14,608 nt of DNA from JAYWXI01 sp036016955. GTDB lineage: Bacteria > Bacteroidota > Bacteroidia > Flavobacteriales > Weeksellaceae. The notes beneath the pieces are model-generated. The model did not search any database, was not told the origin of the DNA, and saw nothing but the letters and a program-made list of their open reading frames with translations. The position numbers and the translations under genes were made by a program. This document shows positions 6,178 to 14,468 of the stretch, piece by piece. The stretch spans positions 1 to 14,608 of the forward strand of contig NZ_JAYWXI010000024.1 of the NCBI RefSeq assembly GCF_036016955.1, read 5' to 3'. Within the stretch, counting starts at the first letter, position 1; every line of letters begins with the position of its first letter.

Positions 6178-6206
6178 GAGAGCTTGCAATGCTATTGCAA
6201 ACTCTC
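6178..6206. promoter_or_regulatory. 13-bp inverted repeat, probable Fur-family operator overlapping the regulator's stop codon
   Basis: GAGAGCTTGCAAT, a 3-base spacer (GCT), then ATTGCAAACTCTC: 12 of 13 positions pair. The core TTGCAAT-N3-ATTGCAA is a plausible Fur-family operator shape. It includes the TAG stop (6192-6194) of the Fur-like gene and lies upstream of the TACCTTTG box. A terminator is less likely because no T-run follows on either strand. Its identity as the target of the adjacent regulator is inference from position and symmetry. Confidence 0.55.
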
Positions 6207-6614
6207 CTTTAAACAGTTCTCACAAATACCTTTACCAAATAATTTTATTTCGTCAATACGGTAATTTTGACTTCCATTCTGCGGTATAATAAAATCCTCC
6301 TTACAGGTTGTCTGTTTACAAATCTTACAATAGAAATGTAAGTGCCAATCCTTGTGCGTTTCTTCATCACACCCGTCGTGGCACAAAATATACTTAACCG
6401 TAATGTTCTCCTGAATACTGTGTACAATGCCTTTTTCCTCAAAAGTTTTCAAAGTCCTGTAAATCGTAACCCTGTCTGCTTTATAAAAATGGCTTTCGAT
6501 TTCAGATAAGGACATCGCTGTTTGCTGTTTCTCTAAAAAATCGTACACCAATATCCGCATACTGGTCGGATTAGTATTCTTTGACAACAGCTTTTGTTCA
6601 ATGTTCTTTTTCAT
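6192..6614 (-). CDS. Fur-family metal-responsive transcriptional regulator (Zur/Fur type)
   Basis: 140-residue Fur-family DNA-binding repressor, normal length. The winged-helix recognition segment is DRVTIYRTLKTFEEKGIVH (47-65). The dimerisation and metal-binding half carries HLHFYCKICKQTTC (91-104) with Cys96-x2-Cys99, and Cys131-x2-Cys134 near the end, the two CxxC pairs that bind structural Zn2+. Metal specificity (zinc, iron or another) cannot be decided by eye; sitting inside a Zn/Cd/Co-type efflux operon favours zinc or a related cation. The start at 6614 is 11 bp after the adaptor gene's stop, indicating co-transcription. The stop codon is part of the inverted repeat at 6178-6206, which it may bind. 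Confidence 0.92.
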   Translation of the reverse strand: MKKNIEQKLLSKNTNPTSMRILVYDFLEKQQTAMSLSEIESHFYKADRVTIYRTLKTFEEKGIVHSIQENITVKYILCHDGCDEETHKDWHLHFYCKICKQTTCKEDFIIPQNGSQNYRIDEIKLFGKGICENCLKESLQ

Positions 6615-6625
6615 TATATACTATT

Positions 6626-7891
6626 TTAGTGACCGTGACCATCCTCGCCTGTATCATCCATTTTTGCATTCACAAAAAATGCACCTTTTACCACGATATG
6701 TGTACCTTGTGGAGTTTCACTTACAGGCGTTATCGCCGTGTAACCCAATTGAGAAGCACCTTTAACGACTTCCACTCTTACAAATTGAGTTCCTTTTTCC
6801 GAACCGTGGTCGTGAGCCTCGTCCTCTTTGTGGTCGTGTGGTTCTTCTTCCTGCTCCTTGACCAAAAAGATGTAATACTTCCCGTCTGCATTGACAATCG
6901 CTTCATTGGGTACAGCCGTACTTAGTACATTATCTAAACTTACCGTTCCGGTTATGCTCATTCCGTCAATCAATCCTGTTTTATCGCCTGTAATTCTGCT
7001 GTGAACGGCAATGGTCTTACTCTCTCCGCTAAAAGATGAACCAATACTGTACACTTCGGCAGAATAGGTCTTATTGGGATTGTTGGTTACGACAAAATCT
7101 ATTTTCTGACCTATTTTGATAAGGGGAATATCCTTTTCATAAACCTGTAAATCCAAGTGCAATGCTGTGTTTTCTATTATTTCGGCAATAGGCGAAGACA
7201 CATCTACATAGCTTCCGATTTTGGCAAAAACGTTACTTACCGTACCGCTTATCGGGCTTGTAACGACCAACGAGGATTTAAGGCTGGAATTTGACAGGGA
7301 AGTCGGATTAATGCCCATCATTTGGATTTGTTGTTGTAACGATGCTTTTCGTGTTCTCAACGTGTTCAATTCAGATGTGGCACTTTGCAGGTTTTTCTTT
7401 GCACCTGCATTTCCCTCGTTCAGCTCTCTTTGTCTTGCGACTTCCTGCTCTGCAAATTCTATACGGCTATTGATGCTTAGGTATTCTTCCTGCAACTGTA
7501 TGAATTGCGGATTGGAAATAGTGGCGATGACCTGACCTTTCTTTACGAAATCGCCTATCTCCACATTGAGGGATTTGATAACGCCGCCAAACATTGAAGT
7601 TGCATTTGCCTTGTTGCTGTTGGGAACTCTCAATGCACCATTGGCTTTCAATGTTGCGGATAATTGCTTCTGTTCAATTGAACCGATTTCAACACCCACG
7701 GCTTTCATCTGCTCATCGGTCAGCACTGCAACATTTTCGTCTTCTTCTTCGTGTTCGTCCGTTGTTGTTTCTGCTTCCGTTCCGTGATTATGCCCATCGC
7801 CCTCTTTATGATTATTTGTACAGGCGTTGAAAGCAAAGAATGCTACGAGGACAAGAATGCCAAAAACTATATTATTTATGATACGTTTCAT
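6626..7891 (-). CDS. czcB: RND efflux periplasmic adaptor lipoprotein (CzcB-like)
   Basis: Membrane-fusion protein linking the inner-membrane RND pump to the outer-membrane factor. 421 residues: lipoprotein signal with FNAC lipobox (Cys24), a His-rich stretch at 28-48, a lipoyl/barrel-sandwich half around 85-125, a coiled-coil hairpin at about 130-192, the second lipoyl half from about 205 (SPISGTVSNVFAKIGSYV), then beta-barrel and membrane-proximal domains. A second His/Asp cluster (HDHKEDEAHDH, 352-362) interrupts the C-terminal domain, and the protein ends GEDGHGH. These clusters suggest metal capture in the periplasm. It starts 8 bp after the CzcA-CzcC stop and is followed within 11 bp by the regulator gene, so all belong to one operon. 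Confidence 0.94.
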   Translation of the reverse strand: MKRIINNIVFGILVLVAFFAFNACTNNHKEGDGHNHGTEAETTTDEHEEEDENVAVLTDEQMKAVGVEIGSIEQKQLSATLKANGALRVPNSNKANATSMFGGVIKSLNVEIGDFVKKGQVIATISNPQFIQLQEEYLSINSRIEFAEQEVARQRELNEGNAGAKKNLQSATSELNTLRTRKASLQQQIQMMGINPTSLSNSSLKSSLVVTSPISGTVSNVFAKIGSYVDVSSPIAEIIENTALHLDLQVYEKDIPLIKIGQKIDFVVTNNPNKTYSAEVYSIGSSFSGESKTIAVHSRITGDKTGLIDGMSITGTVSLDNVLSTAVPNEAIVNADGKYYIFLVKEQEEEPHDHKEDEAHDHGSEKGTQFVRVEVVKGASQLGYTAITPVSETPQGTHIVVKGAFFVNAKMDDTGEDGHGH

Positions 7892-7899
7892 ATATTGTA

Positions 7900-10800
7900 T
7901 TATTTGCTGATTAATGAATGGATAAGCGTTACAGCCTCATTGATTTGCTGTATGCTCTTTAAATAATTAAGCTGAATATCGGTAGTTGTCTGCAAAGCAA
8001 ATAGGTACTCCACATAAGAAATATCTCCGGTACTGTACCCCAGCTTTGCAGCATTGATAATCTCATCAGCATTGGGAAGTGCCTGCTCCTTGAAATAGGT
8101 AAACTGCGCTACATATTGTTCGTATTGTTTCAAGGCGTTTGCCAATTCCGTTTTAAGCTGTTGTTCCTGCCATTGCGCATTTAATTCCAATGATTGTTTC
8201 TTGTAATCAAGCGAGCGAATTTTTGCTTTGGTGGTTGTAAAAATGGGGATTGTAATACCTACATCAACAAAACTAAACCGCTGTCCTCTGCCATAAAATT
8301 GCTCTACACCATTTTTACTGTGCATTCCTATCAGCGATATGTTATTATAGCCGAACGTAAAATCAGGCAGGCTGTTTGCCCGTTCCAATTTCTTGTTCTG
8401 TTCGGCAATTTTCGCCTCTTGGTACAATAGCTGGATGCTCGGATGATTTGCAACAGCCGAACTGTCAATGAAAGAAGTTAATAGTAATGGTACATAGTCG
8501 GATTGGGGTTCAATGGCAAAATCCTCCTGTGTCTGCATCAGGTTTTTAAGGTTCTGATAGGCATTTTGCCTGAAAACCTCATTTTGCTGGAGCAATAAAT
8601 TGATTTCCCCCTGTTTGGTAACAGCCGTACTGACTTCAATACGTCCTATATCTCCGGTTTTATAACGCAGTTCCGCCACACGGATAAAGTCTGAATAAAT
8701 ATTATCCAAATACTTCAATACCGAAGCATTATGTTCCAAATACTCTAACTGATAATAATATGTTCTTACCTGCTTTTTTAGCTCATTTTCTGTAAGAGCC
8801 TTTGACCATTCCTGACCTTTGACCTGCTCTTTGACAAGGTTTTTCTTTACCCCAAAAAGTGTTGGAAAGGGTATGGTCTGTGAAATTTGGAAACCGTCAT
8901 TATATTCAAATCCCTCATTATTCCCGTATTGGAAGTTTACATCGGTCTTCGGTAGTTCATACGCCGTCTTGCTAAGGCTTTGGGCAGATTGAATATCCAT
9001 ATTTTTGGAACGTAGCTGAGGGTTGTTCTCCATAGCTATTTCGATAGCTCTATCTACATTTACCGGATTTTGTGCCTTACTGTTTTGAGAAAAGCCTAAG
9101 AACGCAAACAGCAACAATAGTGGTGTTATGGCTTTCATCTTATTATTTTTTGTAGGCTTGTGATTTCTCATAAATACAAGGTATAGCAAAGGCAGTACGA
9201 ACAGTGTCAATGCTGTTGCTGAAATCAATCCGCCGATAACCACCGTTGCTAATGGTTTCTGCACTTCTGCACCTGCACTTGTACTCAATGCCATTGGTAA
9301 AAAACCTAAACTTGCTACCGATGCTGTCATCAATACTGGTCTTAGCCTTGTTTTGGCTCCCTCGATAATCCTCGGGATAATCTCGTTCCAGCCCTCTTTT
9401 TCCAATCTGTTGAATGTGGAAATCAGTACAATCCCGTTCAGAACGGCGACACCGAACAGGGCGATAAACCCAACACCTGCCGATATACTGAAGGGCATAT
9501 CCCTCAACAAAAGGGCAAACACGCCTCCAATGGCACTCATCGGGATAGCTGTATAAACCAAAACGGCTTCCTTGAACGAATGGAACGTGAAATACAGTAG
9601 GATAAAAATCAGAAGTAGTGCGATAGGCACTGCAATCAATAATCTGTCGGTAGCTTTTTGGAGGTTCTCGAACTGACCGCCATAGGTAAAATAGTAACCT
9701 GTCGGGAGTTTAACCTGTTCCGCCAATTTATCCTGAATTTCATTGACAACACTTGCTACATCACGCCCCTGCACATTGAAGCCCACATATATCCTGCGTT
9801 TACCGTCTTCACGGCTGATTTGTGCGGGACCTAATTTGTAGTCGATGTTGGCAACCTGCGAAAGCGGAACCTGCTCTCCGTTCGGAAGCGGAATAAACAG
9901 ATTACTTACATCCTCGATGGAACTGCGGTGTGCTTCATCAAGCCGTACGACCAAATCAAACCTACGTTCGTTTTCATACACTACGCCTGCTGATTTACCT
10001 GCAAACGCTGTACTGACAATATCGTTTATCTCCTGTACATTCAAGCCATAGTTGGCTATTCGGGTACGGTCGTATTCGATATTGATTTGCGGAAGACCAG
10101 CTACCCGTTCCACAGTTGGAGCGGTCGCACCCTCTACCGTTTGGATAATGGCATTCGCTTTATTGGCATAAATCAACAGGCTGTCAAGGTTCTCCCCGAA
10201 TATCTTCACGGCTACATCCTGCCTGATACCTGTCATCAGTTCATTGAACCGCATCTGTATCGGCTGGTTAGCTTCAAAGAATACACCCGGAATAACTTCG
10301 AGTTTCTCCATCATTTCATTGGAAAGCTCGTCATACGATTTCTTTTTTTTCCATTCGTCCTGCGGTTTCAGTATAATCATCAGGTCGGTAGCTTCCGGAG
10401 GCATCGGGTCGGTCGGTACTTCGGCAGCACCTGTCTTGCCTACGACCATTTTTACTTCGTCAAATTCCTTGATTATTTTAGATGCCTGCATAGAGGTTTC
10501 CACGCTTTGGCTTAACGATGTTCCCTGTGGGAGGATACAGTGGAAAGCAAAATCGCCCTCGCCTAATTTTGGCAGGAACTCTCCGCCCATCCGTGAAAAT
10601 AGAAATATACTTATGGTAAACAGTCCAACGGCAATCGCAATAACCACATATTTTATCCGAATGGCTTTTTCTAACAAAGGCTTATAAACACCTTGCAGAT
10701 AGTCCATCATTTTGTCTGAAAAATTCCTTTTGGTAATCGGTTTCTTAGACAGACACAAGGCACTCATCATCGGGATATAGGTAAAGGACAAAATCAGTGC

Positions 10801-12258
10801 TCCCAATATGGCAAAACTTACGGTCTGTGCCATTGGCGTAAACATTTTCCCCTCTATACCGACCAAAGTAAGGATAGGGATATACACGATAAGGATAATA
10901 ATTTCTCCAAACGCCGCACTTGTACGGATTTTTCTTGCAGATTCATACACCTCCTCGTCCATTTCTGTCTGCGTAAGTTTCTGTGTGGATTTCCGTAAGC
11001 CCAAATGGTGCATTGTCGCCTCAACGACTATCAGGGAACCGTCCACTATCAATCCGAAATCAATAGCCCCCATACTCATCAAATTGGCACTCACACCAAA
11101 TAGCCGCATCATTCCCAATGCAAAAAGCATTGATAACGGTATGGCGGACGCTACGATTAAACCAGCCCTGAAATTCCCTAAGAAAATAATTAATACAAAT
11201 ATTACGATTAAAGCTCCTTCAATAAGGTTTTTTTCGACAGTACTTATGGCTCTATCTACCAAATTCATTCTATCCAAATAGGGTTCTATGACCACATCTT
11301 CGGGCAGGGATTGTTGGATAACCGGTATTTTTTCTTTGATGTTTTTTACGACAGTGGCAGTATTTTCTCCCTTGAGCATCATCACAATACCTCCCACAGC
11401 ATCTACCTCGCCGTTATAGGTCATAGCACCGTATCGGGTAGCGTTCCCGAATTTCACTTCAGCTACATCTTTGATGAATACAGGAACAGTACCTGTATTT
11501 TTAACAACAATATTACCTACATCTTCCAGTGAAGTGACCAGACCAATTCCCCGAATGAAGTATGCATTGGGTTTCTTATCAATATAAGCACCTCCCGTAT
11601 TTTGGTTGTTGTTTTCGAGTGCGGTAAAAATATCGGAGATACTGACGTCCATTGCCTTGATGCGGTTAGGGTCAACGGATACCTCGTATTGTTTGAGCAG
11701 ACCGCCGAAACTATTAACTTCTGCAATTCCCGGAGTACCGTAAAGTTGTCTGGCAACAATCCAGTCCTGCATTGTACGCAAATCCATTGCGGAATATTTA
11801 TCTTCACTGCCTTCTTTGGGATGAAGAATATATTGGTACACCTCGCCAAGACCTGTACTGACAGGGGAAAGTTCAGGTGTTCCGATGCCTTCCGGTATCT
11901 GTTCCTCTGCTTCTTTCAGTTTTTCATTGACCAATTGCCGGGCAAAATAAATATCTACATCATCTTGAAATACAACGGTGACAACGGAAAGTCCAAACCT
12001 CGAAATACTTCTTATTTCTTCCACTTTGGGAAGATTGACGATGCTTTGCTCAACGGGAAAAGTAACCAATTGCTCTACTTCCTGTCCTGCCAATGTAGGA
12101 CAGAGTGTAATAATCTGAACCTGATTATTGGTAATATCAGGTTGGGCATCAATAGGGATTTTGGTGGCACTCCATACCCCCCAAATGATGAGAAACAAGG
12201 TCATCAATCCTATAATGAACTTATTCTTTATAGAGAATTTTATAATACTATTTAACAC
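7900..12258 (-). CDS. czcA: CzcA-type heavy-metal RND pump fused to a TolC/CzcC-like outer-membrane factor
   Basis: One unbroken frame joins an inner-membrane RND pump and an outer-membrane channel. Numbered from the upstream ATG at 12300, the pump covers about 15-1050: first helix 28-47, the proton-relay signature DFGLIVDGSLIVVE (414-427), periplasmic GGEFLPKLGEGDF (572-584), and the last helices to about 1045. DFG..D..E is the CzcA/CnrA (Zn, Co, Cd, Ni) type rather than the Cu/Ag CusA type. From 1078 to 1466 it reads as an outer-membrane efflux protein with two coiled-coil repeats. Met1055 opens a perfect signal peptide (MKAITPLLLLFAFLGFSQNSKA), so the channel part may be separately started at 9138 or cleaved off. 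I chose the GTG at 12258 because homologues begin LNSIIKFSI; 12300 is an alternative. Such fusions are known in Bacteroidota. Confidence 0.95.
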   Translation of the reverse strand: MLNSIIKFSIKNKFIIGLMTLFLIIWGVWSATKIPIDAQPDITNNQVQIITLCPTLAGQEVEQLVTFPVEQSIVNLPKVEEIRSISRFGLSVVTVVFQDDVDIYFARQLVNEKLKEAEEQIPEGIGTPELSPVSTGLGEVYQYILHPKEGSEDKYSAMDLRTMQDWIVARQLYGTPGIAEVNSFGGLLKQYEVSVDPNRIKAMDVSISDIFTALENNNQNTGGAYIDKKPNAYFIRGIGLVTSLEDVGNIVVKNTGTVPVFIKDVAEVKFGNATRYGAMTYNGEVDAVGGIVMMLKGENTATVVKNIKEKIPVIQQSLPEDVVIEPYLDRMNLVDRAISTVEKNLIEGALIVIFVLIIFLGNFRAGLIVASAIPLSMLFALGMMRLFGVSANLMSMGAIDFGLIVDGSLIVVEATMHHLGLRKSTQKLTQTEMDEEVYESARKIRTSAAFGEIIILIVYIPILTLVGIEGKMFTPMAQTVSFAILGALILSFTYIPMMSALCLSKKPITKRNFSDKMMDYLQGVYKPLLEKAIRIKYVVIAIAVGLFTISIFLFSRMGGEFLPKLGEGDFAFHCILPQGTSLSQSVETSMQASKIIKEFDEVKMVVGKTGAAEVPTDPMPPEATDLMIILKPQDEWKKKKSYDELSNEMMEKLEVIPGVFFEANQPIQMRFNELMTGIRQDVAVKIFGENLDSLLIYANKANAIIQTVEGATAPTVERVAGLPQINIEYDRTRIANYGLNVQEINDIVSTAFAGKSAGVVYENERRFDLVVRLDEAHRSSIEDVSNLFIPLPNGEQVPLSQVANIDYKLGPAQISREDGKRRIYVGFNVQGRDVASVVNEIQDKLAEQVKLPTGYYFTYGGQFENLQKATDRLLIAVPIALLLIFILLYFTFHSFKEAVLVYTAIPMSAIGGVFALLLRDMPFSISAGVGFIALFGVAVLNGIVLISTFNRLEKEGWNEIIPRIIEGAKTRLRPVLMTASVASLGFLPMALSTSAGAEVQKPLATVVIGGLISATALTLFVLPLLYLVFMRNHKPTKNNKMKAITPLLLLFAFLGFSQNSKAQNPVNVDRAIEIAMENNPQLRSKNMDIQSAQSLSKTAYELPKTDVNFQYGNNEGFEYNDGFQISQTIPFPTLFGVKKNLVKEQVKGQEWSKALTENELKKQVRTYYYQLEYLEHNASVLKYLDNIYSDFIRVAELRYKTGDIGRIEVSTAVTKQGEINLLLQQNEVFRQNAYQNLKNLMQTQEDFAIEPQSDYVPLLLTSFIDSSAVANHPSIQLLYQEAKIAEQNKKLERANSLPDFTFGYNNISLIGMHSKNGVEQFYGRGQRFSFVDVGITIPIFTTTKAKIRSLDYKKQSLELNAQWQEQQLKTELANALKQYEQYVAQFTYFKEQALPNADEIINAAKLGYSTGDISYVEYLFALQTTTDIQLNYLKSIQQINEAVTLIHSLISK

Positions 12259-12343
12259 TTCTATTGTGATTAATGATGAATAATTAATGATAAATTGCAA
12301 TGATTATGAATACGAGAAATACGAAGTATGACCCAAAACATTC

Positions 12344-12368
12344 AGCTTGTTGCTGTACGCAAAAAGCT
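12344..12368. other. Short hairpin between the DUF6660-like gene and czcA
   Basis: AGCTTGTTGC and its near-complement GCAAAAAGCT, with one mismatch, around a short loop. It lies 23 bp after the DUF6660-like stop and about 86 bp before the GTG of czcA. On the minus strand only a weak T-run (GTTTT) follows, so a strong terminator is unlikely; partial attenuation or an mRNA-stability element is possible. Confidence 0.35.
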
Positions 12369-12390
12369 ATAATCATTAAAACATTAAAAA

Positions 12391-12717
12391 TTATGCATTA
12401 ATCTTAGGCGGTTGCCAAATGTTTCCGTAGAAATTGGAAACTAATACAAAATCACGTCTTGGGAATGTGGTTTTTGAACTTACAGGGGTTTTCTTTATAT
12501 AAAGTTTATAAACTCCGAGATTTGTACTTGCCGTTGTACCACAACAAGTACAAGTACAAAACGGACTGCAAGTATCGTTATGGTCGCTCTTGTGGCTGTG
12601 AGCATCTGCACGTTCTGCAACTTCGGTTTTACTTCTGCAATCATTAGACGCATCACTACAAGGCATTACTGATAATGCCAAAATGTAAATGCTGAATATG
12701 TATGCAAAAAACTTCAT
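12391..12717 (-). CDS. Small exported Cys/His-rich protein (DUF6660-like), head of the metal operon
   Basis: 108 residues. A signal-peptide-like N-terminus (MKFFAYIFSIYILALSVMPC) is followed by a Cys/His-rich centre: His40, His42 and His46, then Cys50, Cys54, Cys56, Cys58 and Cys59 in CSPFCTCTCC. It ends NIWQPPKINA; this tail and the SPFCTC block are what I recall of DUF6660 proteins, found beside czc/cus operons in Bacteroidota. It probably binds metal in the periplasm or as a lipoprotein (Cys20 possible), but its function is not established. It is preceded by a TAACTTTG -7 box and lies 132 bp before the GTG of czcA, so it is likely the first gene of the block. Confidence 0.82.
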   Translation of the reverse strand: MKFFAYIFSIYILALSVMPCSDASNDCRSKTEVAERADAHSHKSDHNDTCSPFCTCTCCGTTASTNLGVYKLYIKKTPVSSKTTFPRRDFVLVSNFYGNIWQPPKINA

Positions 12718-12724
12718 TTGGTGG

Positions 12725-12732
12725 CAAAGTTA
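12725..12732 (-). promoter_or_regulatory. Probable -7 promoter box (TAACTTTG) of the metal-resistance operon
   Basis: TAACTTTG on the minus strand fits TAnnTTTG exactly, 7 bp from the ATG at 12717, implying a short leader. A TTTG lies 23 bp further upstream, a little wider than the usual -33 spacing. A 6-bp inverted repeat AACGCT...AGCGTT (12745-12764) overlaps that upstream zone and could be an operator. Confidence 0.55.
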
Positions 12733-12759
12733 GTAAAATTCTGAAACGCTGTATTCAAA

Positions 12760-12835
12760 GCGTTGGAAAAAAGTGGCTCTTTTGGTTTTGCGAAGCGTTG
12801 GCGTTGTGTGTCGGGCAAAACCAAATGTGCCACTT
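12760..12835 (-). repeat. Hairpin X2, terminator-like, upstream of the metal operon promoter
   Basis: Arms at 12771-12790 (AAGTGGCTCTTTTGGTTTTG) and 12816-12835 (CAAAACCAAATGTGCCACTT) pair except for an internal TC/TGT mismatch; the loop contains TTGTGTGTCG. It is preceded by GCGTTGGAAAAA as in X1. On the minus strand the stem ends in TTTTTT, so it could stop read-through from the porin gene just before the metal operon promoter. Confidence 0.72.
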
Positions 12836-12955
12836 GTGCGGTGGCAGAAAAACAAAAAAATGTGTGTTGGGCAAAAATTAAATCTTTGTCTTGTGTCATT
12901 GTCTGCTCGTTTTTTCTGTCCGTTTGGTCTTGGTAGTGTCGTCCGTTACCATTGC

Positions 12956-13087
12956 TGCCAACGTTTTGCAGCTACCCGAAGGTGGCGATTTCGAAGCACT
13001 TCAATGTCAACCAAGCAGAAACTTTGATAGTAGCACAAAGCTCGATTTAACCACTGAACCGCCACTTTTGGGTAGGTGCTGTTATAC
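12956..13087 (-). repeat. attC-like palindrome E, between the outer-membrane protein gene and the metal block
   Basis: Arms at 12968-12987 (GCAGCTACCCGAAGGTGGCG) and 13060-13079 pair with G:T allowances; loop about 72 bp. On the minus strand it opens GTATAACAGC, 22 bp after the stop of the outer-membrane protein gene, and closes AACGTTGGCA. Its loop shares GAGCTTTGTGCTACTATCAAA with palindrome D (two differences). The outer bases GTATAAC and GTTGGCA do not pair with each other, but each pairs with the far end of its own unit (palindromes F and D). Confidence 0.82.
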
Positions 13088-13108
13088 ACAGGCATTCTTG
13101 GTTCTGTC

Positions 13109-14428
13109 TTAAAATATAAAGCCGATACCTGTTTCAAATATATTTTTAATTGGGTTTGGGTCATTAGCGAATTTGTTCAATCTATATTGATAGTTGGCTT
13201 TAAATACAATATTCTCTTTAGTATTAAAATTCACTCCAAATGTCCAAATGTTCATATTATTTTCTACTCTGGGCAAGGCTTGAATGTCTTGATGAATACT
13301 TTGGTGAGTGTTCAATCTTTCGTATCGTGTGAAAAGGCTTAACTTCATTTCGTGAGTGTCATACAAAAATGTTTTCTTAGATTTGATGTTTTCCTTTTTT
13401 CTTAGATATGGTAAAATATCACAACCCAATTCAAACAAATATCCATAAACTTCTTTTCCTAAGACTTGTCCATTGTTTCCGTTTTCATCTTTAGTGAGTT
13501 CAAATATTTTTTCAGTGTCCCCAAGTCGTCCATAAGTTCCAACCGATATGAACCTGAAATTTTTCCAATCATATTTTGCATAAGCAGTTGTCAAATTAAT
13601 GTTGCCATTCACTTTAATCTGTTCGTTGTTAATTTCAACGGTTTCTCCTTGTCCTGAACCACCGTAATACCCTGAAGCCGATAAAGTCAAGTTTTTAATG
13701 CCTGTGTAATTTATTTGTGGGTTTATGGAGATTGATTTTGGCACATCAAATCTTATTTCTCTTCCTTGTCTTATCCAAGTTCCACTCAAATAATTTCTGC
13801 TGTTTAGACCTTGCGAAAAACCAAGTGCATAACTCCAATTCTTTGAGATATTACCATAAAACATTGCTCCAAATTCTATCCACGTAGATGGCGTGATAAG
13901 TCTTTCAACTTCGGAACGATTTACGGAATAAAACATTATTGGTTCGTCATTATTGTTGACATAACCAATCGTCAATGGATAAAATCCAACACGAGCTTTT
14001 AAATAGTCTTTAAAAAGATAATCAAAGAATGCTTCTATCACTATTTCGTGATGTGTCTCTTCGGCTTTATAATGCAAAAACTCAATCTGAAACTCCGAGT
14101 TCCAAATTAGTTTGTCGGTGATGCGATAACCAAAAAAAGTTGCATACCTATAAAGTCCTGAATAATACAATTCCAAGTCGCCAACATCTGTATTTACATT
14201 ATCTTGTATAGGGACATAGTTAAATTCGCCAAAACCGCTAATTGAATATCTTTTGTCTGAAAAAAATATTTTAGAAGCAGCAAGTGCCAATCCTGGTTGT
14301 TGTTGATATTTCAGTTTTTCAATTGTCCGCACAGTATCGGCTTTTTGTATGGTGTCATTCTGTCCTTGTGCGTATATGTTTATTGTCAATAGTAATGTTG
14401 CAATAATTGTAAAATGTAATCTTTTCAT
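13109..14428 (-). CDS. Outer-membrane beta-barrel protein (porin-like)
   Basis: 439 residues with a signal peptide (cleavage near IYAQ-GQ, about residue 21), a short coiled/polar stretch, then alternating amphipathic strands rich in aromatic residues from about 60 (YSISGFGEFNYVP) to the end. It finishes in GIGFIF, with a terminal Phe as in barrel proteins inserted by the BAM machinery. This fits a porin or similar barrel of about 16-18 strands, perhaps related to the phosphate-selective porin-like family; no substrate can be named. It is the only gene of a 1.5 kb unit between palindromes F and E. Start at 14428 is 47 bp after the GTT edge of F, with a purine-rich AGAGAAGA leader and no TAnnTTTG box. 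It may be unrelated to the metal operon despite its position. Confidence 0.85.
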   Translation of the reverse strand: MKRLHFTIIATLLLTINIYAQGQNDTIQKADTVRTIEKLKYQQQPGLALAASKIFFSDKRYSISGFGEFNYVPIQDNVNTDVGDLELYYSGLYRYATFFGYRITDKLIWNSEFQIEFLHYKAEETHHEIVIEAFFDYLFKDYLKARVGFYPLTIGYVNNNDEPIMFYSVNRSEVERLITPSTWIEFGAMFYGNISKNWSYALGFSQGLNSRNYLSGTWIRQGREIRFDVPKSISINPQINYTGIKNLTLSASGYYGGSGQGETVEINNEQIKVNGNINLTTAYAKYDWKNFRFISVGTYGRLGDTEKIFELTKDENGNNGQVLGKEVYGYLFELGCDILPYLRKKENIKSKKTFLYDTHEMKLSLFTRYERLNTHQSIHQDIQALPRVENNMNIWTFGVNFNTKENIVFKANYQYRLNKFANDPNPIKNIFETGIGFIF

Positions 14429-14468
14429 TCTTCTCTTTTTTCTACTTCTGTCGGTTTTTTATGCTTGT

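Larger units (their letters stand above)
12718..13108. other. 391-bp gene-free stretch holding promoter, hairpin X2 and palindrome E
   Basis: No convincing gene. A 61-codon minus-strand frame (12714-12899) spans hairpin X2 and is best explained by the repeat. From right to left the stretch holds palindrome E, about 120 bp of A/C-rich minus-strand sequence in which I recognise nothing, hairpin X2, and the promoter of the metal operon. Confidence 0.7.

Noticed and set aside
6145..6189. Longer start (ATG at 6189) for the transglutaminase-like gene
   Set aside because: It would begin inside the inverted repeat, upstream of the -7 box, and the extra 15 residues look like translated leader.
6178..6206. 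Inverted repeat after the Fur-family gene as a Rho-independent terminator
   Set aside because: No T-run follows on either strand, and a -7 promoter box lies immediately downstream.
11602..12255. 217-codon plus-strand frame antisense to czcA
   Set aside because: Shadow of the czcA frame; no recognisable domain and no start signal.
12714..12899. 61-codon minus-strand frame across hairpin X2, with a similar one (3147-3359) across X1
   Set aside because: Both are produced by the palindromic repeat itself; the shared residues come from the conserved repeat motifs, in shifted frames.
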